A stretch of 5,066 nt of DNA from Chthoniobacteraceae bacterium (GTDB taxonomy: Bacteria; Verrucomicrobiota; Verrucomicrobiia; Chthoniobacterales; Chthoniobacteraceae). The number at the start of each line of letters is the position of its first letter. The stretch's first letter is position 1. Below, in pieces: positions 1-5,066 of the stretch. The stretch spans positions 1 through 5,066 of the forward strand of contig CANJYI010000230.1 in the NCBI GenBank assembly GCA_947478975.1. The letters are read 5' to 3'. The notes below the pieces were generated by a model, which was not told where the DNA came from, ran no database searches, and saw nothing but the letters and a program-made list of their open reading frames with translations. The translations under genes were made by a program, and so were the position numbers.

Positions 1-154
1 GACTGCGCGCCATCTTCCACACAAACTCCTCCGACTCCATGACACACGGGCCAAGGATAAACAGAGGCAGGGCGCCTCCAAGTTGCACGGCGTTCGGGCC
101 TGAACCGATGGAAAGCGGCGGGAGTTCGATCCCCGGAAAGATGGAGTGAGACAT
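1..154 (-). CDS. kdsA: 3-deoxy-D-manno-octulosonate 8-phosphate synthase, N-terminal part (cut by window edge)
   Basis: KdsA condenses phosphoenolpyruvate with arabinose 5-phosphate to make Kdo-8-phosphate, the cytoplasmic precursor of the inner-core sugar of LPS. I translated the minus strand from the ATG at 154-152, which gives 51 codons before the left edge. Residues 30-43 read PLFILGPCVMESEE, which matches the first strand and loop of the KdsA/DAHP synthase barrel; the GPCV-x-ES form is typical of KdsA, whereas DAHP synthases usually have GPCSVES. Cys37 sits where metal-dependent (Aquifex-type) KdsA enzymes carry a metal-binding Cys and where the E. coli enzyme has Asn, so I infer a metal-dependent enzyme. 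The start is supported by an in-frame TAA (178-176) only eight codons upstream. No strong Shine-Dalgarno sequence precedes it; AAGAAG nearby is weak. It lies 162 bp downstream of the M16 gene on the same strand. A type I-beta DAHP synthase is the main alternative. Confidence 0.77.
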   Translation of the reverse strand, partial: MSHSIFPGIELPPLSIGSGPNAVQLGGALPLFILGPCVMESEEFVWKMARS

Positions 155-225
155 GGCTTCTTGAAGATTGAGATATTAGGCACCGGGGAGCAATCCAACC
201 TTTGCCTCAATGCAATTCATTCAGT

Positions 226-267
226 TCACACAGATGCCGGCCGAATCTTAAACCCTTTAAACTTCAT
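226..267 (-). CDS. Possible 13-residue leader peptide or remnant ORF
   Basis: On the minus strand an ATG at 267-265 opens a 13-codon frame (MKFKGFKIRPASV) that ends at TGA 228-226. The peptide is basic: three Lys and one Arg. An AAGGAGG at 283-277 stands 9 nt ahead of the ATG, the best Shine-Dalgarno match in the window. An in-frame ATG at 276-274 directly abuts the AAGGAGG and is too close to be the likely start. The frame begins about 50 nt after the M16 stop codon, where a next cistron of an operon would be expected. I do not recognise the peptide. It could be a translated leader, the start of a decayed gene, or chance. It cannot be the start of kdsA, because it is in another frame and that frame is stopped. 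Confidence 0.2.
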   Translation of the reverse strand: MKFKGFKIRPASV

Positions 268-276
268 CTTTCTCAT

Positions 277-283
277 CCTCCTT
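277..283 (-). promoter_or_regulatory. Strong Shine-Dalgarno sequence (AAGGAGG)
   Basis: The minus strand reads AAGGAGG, a seven-base match to the anti-Shine-Dalgarno sequence of 16S rRNA. It is 34 nt past the M16 stop codon and 9 nt ahead of the mini-ORF ATG. The full-length genes in this window have weaker sites or none, which makes this one stand out. Its only obvious client is the 13-codon ORF. Confidence 0.45.
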
Positions 284-304
284 GGAAGCACCGTACAAAA
301 TCAA

Positions 305-329
305 CCCCCGGGCCCCCTAGCCCCGGCCC
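305..329 (-). other. G-quadruplex-like motif across the M16 stop codon
   Basis: Read on the minus (mRNA-sense) strand, four G-runs follow each other: GGG (329-327), GGGG (324-321), GGGGG (317-313) and GGGGG (309-305), joined by loops CC, CTA and CCC. This fits the usual G3+N1-7 quadruplex pattern. The TAG stop (319-317) lies in the middle. A competing 5-bp hairpin, GGGCC with GGCCC, uses the same bases. Folding in the cell is not shown. Possible effects would be on termination of translation, mRNA decay or expression of the downstream kdsA. Confidence 0.5.
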
Positions 330-2905
330 GCAGCCGACTGCGCCTCCCCTGCTTCAGGAGCAATCGGCCCAACAATTACAGTCACCGCAGGCGCCTCCCC
401 AAGGTAACGCCCCGCCACCCGGCGCACTTCCTCCACCGTGACTCCACGAATCCGCTCGCGCTCAACCAGGTAATGCTCCGCCCCCAGACCGCACAACTCG
501 TCCGCAGTGCAGCTTGAGGCAAACGCCCCGAGACTCTGATTGCGAATCTCCATCCCGCCCAAGGCCTTTTCCTTCGCCCGCGCCAGCTCCGCCTCCGTGA
601 TCCCGCTTTCAGAAAGCTGCCTGATCTCATCCCGTAGTTCCGCCAAAACAGCGGTCTGCTTGATGGGATCCGTTCCCACGTAAAACACAAAGCTTCCGCA
701 GGCGAGCCCGCTGAACTGGCTGGACCCGACCGAATAGGCCAGCCCCAGCTGCTCGCGGATGCGGACAAACATCCGGGAACCCAGATCGCTGCACGCCTCG
801 TCCAGAAGCGAAAGGGCGGCCCCGTCCGGGTGAAACATATCCACCCCCCGGAAGCCCACCATTAGGACGGACTGCTGCTTGTCAATGGCCTCAACCACCT
901 GGACCGGCCCGCTCAGGGGCGCCGGCACGGGCGGCTCACGCAGGGCTTCCTCCCCTTCGCCCAGTGCCCCAAAGCAGCGCTCCGCCATCGCAGAGGCCTC
1001 CGCCTCGTCAATGTCCCCAAAAACCGAAAGCACCCCGTTGCGGCCCACACAAAAGCGGTCGCGAAAAGCCACCAACGCCTCGCGCCCCAGCCCCGCAACG
1101 CTTTCCGCCGTTCCCAGCGGAGGGAGCCCGTCGGGATGCCCCGCCAACAACCTCCCTCGGAGCGCCTGCCCGGCAATCGAAAAAGGATCCTCCCGCTCGG
1201 CCCGGATCCCCGCCAACTGCACCTCCCGTTCCCTTTGGATGGCCGCCTCAGGAAACACCGCATGGTGCAGAACATCCGAAAGAATTTCCATCCCCTTTGC
1301 CAGGTCCTCACGCAGGACACTCACCCCCACGCTCACCCAGGCCCGGCCCGCGTCCGCCGCAATCGAGCCCCCGAGCGACTCCAATTCCTCCGCCATCTGG
1401 TCCGCGCTTCTGGAAACCGTCCCCTTGAGGAGCACCCTGGAAAAAAGTTTAGAAACCCCGTTGTCCGCCGGAGTCTCCACCAAGCGGCCGGCCTTGAATG
1501 CAATTTGAAGCGTCACCAGAGGCAGCCGCGCCTCCGTACACAGCAACACCCGCAGCCCGTTGGAAAGCGTCTCCCGGCGGATCCCTCCCCGCTCCACCCG
1601 CACGGCCACGGGCCCAACCTCCCGCTGGCTTCCCTCCGGACGCAGCGACACCACGGTGACCTGCTCGGGCGAAAGATACTGCCGGGCCACCCGCTGCAGG
1701 TCTCCCGTTTCCAGCCCCGCAAGGGTCTGGGCATAGACCCGCGAGAAGTCCGGATTCCGGCACAGCATCCAGCTGTCCCCCAAGTCAGAGGCCCTGCCGC
1801 GCGCGGTCGAAAGCCCCCCCAGATACCCCGAAATACGCATTCTCCGGACCTTATCCAGTTCCGCCTGGGTGACCCCCTGGTCCCGGACTTTGCGCGCCTC
1901 CTCCAGAAGCGCCTCCTGGACGGCTGCGGTTTTTTCCGGCTCCAACACGGCGCCAAACCCAAAGAGCCCCGGCTCGGAGGGAGTGTAGGTCCACGCTCCC
2001 ACGGAATGAACCAGCCCCTGCTGCTCCCTCAAGGTGCGGTAAAGGCGGGCGCTGCGGCCGTCGCCGAGGATGGAGGAAAGCAAGTCCAGCGAAGGAATGT
2101 CCGGATGCAGCGCGTGCGGGACGTGCCAGGCCAGGTTCATCCGCCCAAGCTCGGTGGGACCTTCCGAATGCACCTCGCGCGCCGTGGTCTGACAGGGTTC
2201 CGCGGGAATCCACACCGGCTCCATGGCCAGACGAGGGAGACCCCCGACCCACTGTTCCAACTGCTCGCGCACGACGGCGGCATCGACGGCTCCGGCGACC
2301 ACAAAGAAAACGTTGTTGGGTGCGTACCGCCTCCGGTAGTAGTCCAGAACGTCATTGCGCGTGAGTGCATTAAATACATCCAGATGACCGATGACCGGAT
2401 GTCTGTAGGGGTGCACCAAGTAGGCGGTGCTAAACAATCGCTCGCCCAAAACCCGGTCCGGATCGTCAAACCCCATGGCAAACTCCCTCCGGATGACCTC
2501 CTGCTCCTTGGCGTATTCCGCCTCCGGAAGCGTGGAGTGAAACACCGCGTCCGCAAGCACATCGAGTCCGACGGGCACCCCCTTTGCAGGGAGGTCGACC
2601 CAGTAAACCGTGCGATCAAAGGAGGTGTAGGCGTTTACATAACCGCCGACGTCCTGAATCTGCTGGGCGATCTGGTTGCCGCTGCGCCTGCCGGTCCCCT
2701 TGAACAGGAGGTGCTCGAGAAGGTGGGAAATGCCGCCGCCCGAAAAGCGCCCCTCATGGATGGAGCCCGTCTTGACCCAGGCCTGAATGCTGGCCACCGG
2801 AGCGGAGTGGTCCTCGTGCACCAGCAGTTCCAGCCCGTTGGCAAAGGTGAACTGCTGGGTTTCAAGTTTGGGGAGGGCTGCAAAAGCGGACCGGGAAGAG
2901 GACAT
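317..2905 (-). CDS. M16 family zinc peptidase, fused active plus inactive halves
   Basis: This is an 862-residue insulinase/processing-peptidase-family protein made of two M16 halves on one chain. The N-terminal half (about 15-420) has the inverted zinc motif HLLEH at 61-65, with His61 and His65 as ligands and Glu64 as catalytic base; Glu141, in the VIRREF segment before DDP (147-149), fits the third ligand. RLYRTLREQQGLVHSVG (287-303) is the conserved segment of its M16 C-type domain. The second half (about 440-850) repeats this plan, but the zinc site is lost: Lys486, Ser489 and Arg490 replace the three key residues, while RMFVRIREQLGLAYSVG (711-727) is kept. By family knowledge the two halves form a clam-shell that degrades peptides. 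No signal peptide or membrane segment is visible, so I infer a cytoplasmic enzyme. The ATG at 2905 has GAGGGG just upstream. The gene lies 57 bp after the glycosyltransferase gene on the same strand. Its substrate is unknown. Confidence 0.93.
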   Translation of the reverse strand: MSSSRSAFAALPKLETQQFTFANGLELLVHEDHSAPVASIQAWVKTGSIHEGRFSGGGISHLLEHLLFKGTGRRSGNQIAQQIQDVGGYVNAYTSFDRTVYWVDLPAKGVPVGLDVLADAVFHSTLPEAEYAKEQEVIRREFAMGFDDPDRVLGERLFSTAYLVHPYRHPVIGHLDVFNALTRNDVLDYYRRRYAPNNVFFVVAGAVDAAVVREQLEQWVGGLPRLAMEPVWIPAEPCQTTAREVHSEGPTELGRMNLAWHVPHALHPDIPSLDLLSSILGDGRSARLYRTLREQQGLVHSVGAWTYTPSEPGLFGFGAVLEPEKTAAVQEALLEEARKVRDQGVTQAELDKVRRMRISGYLGGLSTARGRASDLGDSWMLCRNPDFSRVYAQTLAGLETGDLQRVARQYLSPEQVTVVSLRPEGSQREVGPVAVRVERGGIRRETLSNGLRVLLCTEARLPLVTLQIAFKAGRLVETPADNGVSKLFSRVLLKGTVSRSADQMAEELESLGGSIAADAGRAWVSVGVSVLREDLAKGMEILSDVLHHAVFPEAAIQREREVQLAGIRAEREDPFSIAGQALRGRLLAGHPDGLPPLGTAESVAGLGREALVAFRDRFCVGRNGVLSVFGDIDEAEASAMAERCFGALGEGEEALREPPVPAPLSGPVQVVEAIDKQQSVLMVGFRGVDMFHPDGAALSLLDEACSDLGSRMFVRIREQLGLAYSVGSSQFSGLACGSFVFYVGTDPIKQTAVLAELRDEIRQLSESGITEAELARAKEKALGGMEIRNQSLGAFASSCTADELCGLGAEHYLVERERIRGVTVEEVRRVAGRYLGEAPAVTVIVGPIAPEAGEAQSAAGRG

Positions 2906-2907
2906 AG

Positions 2908-2913
2908 CCCCTC
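2908..2913 (-). promoter_or_regulatory. Ribosome binding site of the M16 gene (GAGGGG)
   Basis: The minus strand reads GAGGGG two bases before the ATG at 2905. Its GAGG part is four bases from the start codon, at the short end of useful spacing. It supports the chosen start, which also leaves a normal short N-terminus before the first M16 strand. Confidence 0.45.
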
Positions 2914-2924
2914 AATATAGCACA
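2914..2924 (-). promoter_or_regulatory. Extended -10-like element upstream of the M16 gene
   Basis: The minus strand reads TGTGC followed by TATATT. This matches the TRTGN plus -10 pattern of extended -10 sigma-70 promoters, with five of six bases in the hexamer. No good -35 lies 16-18 bases upstream. A transcript from it would start near 2907, about two bases before the M16 ATG, so the mRNA would be almost leaderless and would lack the GAGGGG site. It may be chance within the 57-bp gap (2906-2962), which otherwise holds only a 4-bp GGGA/TCCC hairpin. Confidence 0.25.
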
Positions 2925-2962
2925 TAAATCCACGGGAGGCATCCCCAACCGTCAGCGCCCCT

Positions 2963-4027
2963 CTACTGAAATGCGCGCACCTGCATCGCCCGGTAAAGTT
3001 CCAGGTAGGAGTCCACCATCTTGCGGAATCCGAACTGGGCCTCCCCCGTCGAGCGGACCACGCGCCGGTCCAGTGCGAGAGCCGGCGCCACCAGCGCGGC
3101 CAGTTCCTCGGGAGAGGCCCCCGTGAAGCCGGTCACCCCCTGGGTCACCACCTCCCCGACAGAGCCCCTTTTCACCCCAACCACAGGGGTCCCGCAGGCC
3201 ATCGCCTCAATCATTACCAGCCCGAACGGCTCATCCCACTGGATGGGGAAGAGAAGCGCGGCCGCATTCCGCAAAAGCTCAGCCTTCTGCTCGTGGTTTA
3301 CCGGCCCCAGCCAGCGCACCTGCTTGCCGTCGATGTGGGGCTGGACCTCCTCGGCAAAATAGCGCTGCTCCTCTCCATTCTGCGGTTGGCCGGCAAGGAT
3401 CAACGGCAGCCCGCACTCTTTGGCAATCGCGATGGCTCCCGCCGGATTCTTCGCGTGGCTCATCCGCCCCAGAAAGGCTAGGTACTGGCCCGACTCAAAA
3501 CTCGGCTCGAACGCGCCGAAATCGCACCCGTTGTAGACCACGGGAAAAGAGCGTCCCAGCCGGGCCTCTGTCTCGGCGATTTGAAAGCGGCTGATGGCTG
3601 CCACCTCCACCCCGGGGTAACGGGCGAAGGCCCATTCGTCGTCCTTTACCGCGCAGGTGTGGAGCGTAAACAGAGAAGGTGTCGCAGCGAGGGACGCCAG
3701 AGGAAGCCAACCGGGGGTCAGATGGTAGTGGATGACGTCGAAATCGGCGGCGCGCCTCAACGCCTCGGCAACCACGGCGTTTGCGTAATGCTCAAAAGCA
3801 TAGGCTTCGCCCCGCGCCATGAGGTCGGTGAGGCAGGCCTCGGCGACAGAATAAAGGGAGCCCCGCGTCAGGCAGTCCGCCGTGGCAAAGAGGGTGACTT
3901 CATGGCCGCGCTCGACCAGTTCGTCGACGAGCAGCTTCAAAAGGAGCTCAATTCCGCCGTAATTTACGGGCGGAATGCGTGTCCAGAGAGGAGAAACTTG
4001 CGCGATGCGAAGAGGTCGTGGATTCAT
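2963..4027 (-). CDS. Glycosyltransferase family 4 (GT-B fold), substrate unknown
   Basis: This 354-residue retaining-type glycosyltransferase would move a sugar from a nucleotide-sugar donor to an acceptor that cannot be named from the sequence. The N-terminal Rossmann-like domain has IAQVSP (8-13), the glycine-rich loop YGGIE (23-27), RGHEVTLFAT (40-49) and DVIHYH (97-102). VVYNGCDF (163-170) marks the domain boundary, and LAFLGRMSHAKNP (183-195) opens the donor-binding domain. EPFGLVMIE (266-274) gives the GT4 E-x7-E motif with Glu266 and Glu274, followed by AMACGTPVVG. There is no signal peptide or membrane helix, so it should be cytoplasmic or membrane-associated. The start is sound because the first strand begins at residue 6; no clear Shine-Dalgarno sequence precedes it. 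It is first of the three minus-strand genes, and kdsA two genes downstream hints at LPS or other envelope glycan synthesis, but a role in glycogen or other glycan metabolism is equally open. Confidence 0.9.
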   Translation of the reverse strand: MNPRPLRIAQVSPLWTRIPPVNYGGIELLLKLLVDELVERGHEVTLFATADCLTRGSLYSVAEACLTDLMARGEAYAFEHYANAVVAEALRRAADFDVIHYHLTPGWLPLASLAATPSLFTLHTCAVKDDEWAFARYPGVEVAAISRFQIAETEARLGRSFPVVYNGCDFGAFEPSFESGQYLAFLGRMSHAKNPAGAIAIAKECGLPLILAGQPQNGEEQRYFAEEVQPHIDGKQVRWLGPVNHEQKAELLRNAAALLFPIQWDEPFGLVMIEAMACGTPVVGVKRGSVGEVVTQGVTGFTGASPEELAALVAPALALDRRVVRSTGEAQFGFRKMVDSYLELYRAMQVRAFQ

Positions 4028-4057
4028 AGGGTTGTTGCTGGCGTCGTCTGGGAGAAT

Positions 4058-4085
4058 ATCCTAGCCATCAGGGCCCTTGCGCCAA
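4058..4085 (-). promoter_or_regulatory. Candidate sigma-70 promoter for the glycosyltransferase gene
   Basis: On the minus strand TTGGCG (4085-4080) and TAGGAT (4063-4058) are 16 bases apart, each with four of six consensus bases. Transcription would start near 4051, leaving a leader of about 24 nt before the ATG at 4027. The pair lies in the 69-bp gap (4028-4096) between the divergent glycosyltransferase and L,D-transpeptidase genes, where promoters for both must lie unless one is far away. For the plus strand I see only a poor match, TTGTTG (4032-4037) with GAATAT (4054-4059). The -10 regions would overlap, so the two genes could share control. Confidence 0.3.
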
Positions 4086-4096
4086 CCCGATTTCCC

Positions 4097-5066
4097 ATGA
4101 AGATCCTTTCGCTGCTCCTCTGCGCCGCCTTTTCCCTAGGCGGGCAGCGGGCGCATGCCCAGACGCCCCCCCCTCAAGGCAGCCCAGGCCCGGCGCGCAG
4201 CCAACTGGCTCACGGAGGAGGACCGCTCGCCCCCAAGGAACCCGCCCGTGCCGCCACCTCTCCAAGGCAGCCGACGGCTAAGGAGAGGGAGATGCTGTTG
4301 CGCGTCCAAATCTTTCTCGACGGGGAACTCTTCAGCCCCGGGAAGCTAGACGGGCTCCCCGGGGAGTTTACCGACAAGGCGGTCAGCCGTTTTCAAAAAG
4401 CCCACGGGCTGGATGAAACAGGAAACTACCAAAACCTGCCCATCTCGCGCAGCTCCAGCCCGTACACGGAGTACACGCTTCGGCCCGAGGACCGCAAATT
4501 TGTGGGAGGCCTGCCCTCCAAGCCCGAGGAGCAGGCCAAGACCCACTATCTGCCCTACAATTCCTACTGGGAGTTTCTCGCCGAGCGGTTCCACTGCGCG
4601 GAAGCCTTTCTCCAATACCTCAATCCGGCGGTAAATTTGGAAAAGCTCAAAGTGGGTGATACGGTCAAGGTCCCGGCGGTTGAGCCCTTCGAGATCGAGT
4701 CGCTCAAATCCCTCTCCACGCTGCCGGAGCGTCCAGAGTTTAAGGCCCGCAAAATCTACATAAACAGGAAAGACCGGATGCTGGAGCTGTTTGAAAATGA
4801 CCTCCTAGTAGCCTCCGCCCCCATCACGCCCGGCTCCGCGACCCTGCCGACTCCCGCAGGCAAGTGGCGGCTGCTAGCCGTTTCCACCATGCCCGTTTTT
4901 CGCTGGGACGAAGGGGTACTCAATCGCGGAGTGCGAACCTCGAACTTCTTCATGCTTCCGCCGGGGCCAAACAATCCGGTGGGGGTGGCGTGGTGCGCCC
5001 TGAACAAACCCGGGATTGGAATTCATGGGACGAACAATCCGGAGACGATCGGCCGGGCGCACAGCC
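4097..5066 (+). CDS. L,D-transpeptidase (YkuD domain), exported, cut by window edge
   Basis: The 323 codons present run off the right end without a stop. Family members join peptidoglycan stem peptides, or attach proteins to them, outside the cytoplasmic membrane through a catalytic Cys. Residues 1-21 form a signal peptide with a likely cleavage after AHA (19-21). A Pro/Ala-rich linker follows to about 62. Residues 67-109, with FTDKAVSRFQKAHGLDETG, resemble a peptidoglycan-binding-1 domain. Residues 154-193, with NPAVNLEKLKVGDTVKVP, look like a degenerate LysM module. The YkuD domain begins near 218 (KIYINRKDRMLELFEND) and reaches IHGTNNPETIGRAHS at 309-323. His310 is the conserved early His; the SHGC catalytic motif should start at Ser323 and continue past the edge. 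The ATG at 4097 is the first start that gives a signal peptide; no in-frame start lies in the upstream gap, and no Shine-Dalgarno sequence is evident. It is divergent from the glycosyltransferase gene, 69 bp away. Confidence 0.92.
   Translation, partial: MKILSLLLCAAFSLGGQRAHAQTPPPQGSPGPARSQLAHGGGPLAPKEPARAATSPRQPTAKEREMLLRVQIFLDGELFSPGKLDGLPGEFTDKAVSRFQKAHGLDETGNYQNLPISRSSSPYTEYTLRPEDRKFVGGLPSKPEEQAKTHYLPYNSYWEFLAERFHCAEAFLQYLNPAVNLEKLKVGDTVKVPAVEPFEIESLKSLSTLPERPEFKARKIYINRKDRMLELFENDLLVASAPITPGSATLPTPAGKWRLLAVSTMPVFRWDEGVLNRGVRTSNFFMLPPGPNNPVGVAWCALNKPGIGIHGTNNPETIGRAHS

Larger units (their letters stand above)
155..316 (-). promoter_or_regulatory. Leader/intergenic region between the M16 gene and kdsA
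   Basis: This 162-bp stretch is longer than the other gaps in the window. Read on the minus strand it holds a strong Shine-Dalgarno sequence (283-277), a 13-codon ORF (267-226), a second 14-codon ORF without a ribosome binding site (220-176), and a weak promoter-like pair ahead of kdsA: TTGGAT (198-193) and TAATAT (178-173) with a short 14-nt spacer. A 6-bp inverted repeat (206-211 with 167-172) could fold the last part of the leader, but a repeat this short is expected by chance. There is no clean intrinsic terminator, so read-through from the M16 gene into kdsA is possible. A regulatory role is inference. Confidence 0.35.

Noticed and set aside
167..211. Attenuator-like pairing ahead of kdsA
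   Set aside because: The inverted repeat is only 6 bp (ATTGAG/CTCAAT) over 45 bases, and a competing 5-bp pairing is equally short; chance explains both.
305..329. Intrinsic terminator after the M16 gene
   Set aside because: A 5-bp GGGCC/GGCCC hairpin can form, but five G bases separate it from the following UUGAUUUU, so there is no stem directly followed by a U-tract.
146..517. 123-codon plus-strand frame over the kdsA/M16 junction
   Set aside because: It overlaps both the kdsA 5' end and the M16 3' end antisense, has no ribosome binding site, and its product is low-complexity Pro/Arg-rich sequence without a recognisable domain.
1136..2920. 594-codon plus-strand open frame opposite the M16 gene
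   Set aside because: It is in codon register with the M16 gene, so its stops would need TTA, CTA or TCA codons on the sense strand. These are rare in GC-rich genes, which leaves long false antisense frames. Its translation is rich in Arg, Pro, Gly and His and shows no known motif, whereas the minus strand has clear M16 motifs.
2930..2953. Terminator between the glycosyltransferase and M16 genes
   Set aside because: Only a 4-bp GGGA/TCCC stem is present and no T-run follows it.
4097..4162. Lipoprotein signal in the L,D-transpeptidase
   Set aside because: Cys9 follows LLL, and a lipobox needs Gly, Ala or Ser directly before the Cys. The AHA site at residues 19-21 fits ordinary signal peptidase better.
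4756..5062. Minus-strand frames of 62 and 83 codons at the right end
   Set aside because: Both are antisense to the well-supported YkuD domain, have no recognisable motif, and overlap each other.

Overview
The window is GC-rich bacterial chromosome with four genes or gene parts and short gaps. Three genes lie on the minus strand in the order glycosyltransferase, tandem M16 peptidase, kdsA (only its 5' end is inside the window). A fourth gene, an L,D-transpeptidase, is divergent on the plus strand and is cut off by the right edge. Kdo-8-phosphate synthase implies a Gram-negative cell that makes LPS, and an exported L,D-transpeptidase implies a peptidoglycan wall. The gene combination and the wall enzyme's layout would suit the Verrucomicrobia/PVC group, but that is an impression and not something the sequence proves.

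Layout, left to right: the first ~51 codons of kdsA (154 to 1, minus); a 162-bp gap (155-316) with a very good Shine-Dalgarno sequence feeding a 13-codon mini-ORF; a 862-residue M16 zinc-peptidase-family protein (317-2905, minus) with an active-type N-terminal half and a degenerate C-terminal half; a 57-bp gap with an extended -10-like element; a 354-residue GT4-type glycosyltransferase (2963-4027, minus); a 69-bp divergent intergenic region (4028-4096); and an exported L,D-transpeptidase (4097 to beyond 5066, plus) with a signal peptide, a peptidoglycan-binding-like domain, a LysM-like segment and the start of a YkuD domain.

The three minus-strand genes could be one transcription unit, with Kdo synthesis and a sugar transferase both suggesting envelope glycan assembly. 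The M16 protein has no visible signal peptide, so it probably acts in the cytoplasm. Its link to its neighbours is by position only.

I see no mobile element, CRISPR array, tRNA, rRNA or defence system. The items most worth a second look are the G-quadruplex-like sequence across the M16 stop codon and the strong ribosome binding site that serves only a tiny ORF upstream of kdsA. Neither is shown to be a new system.
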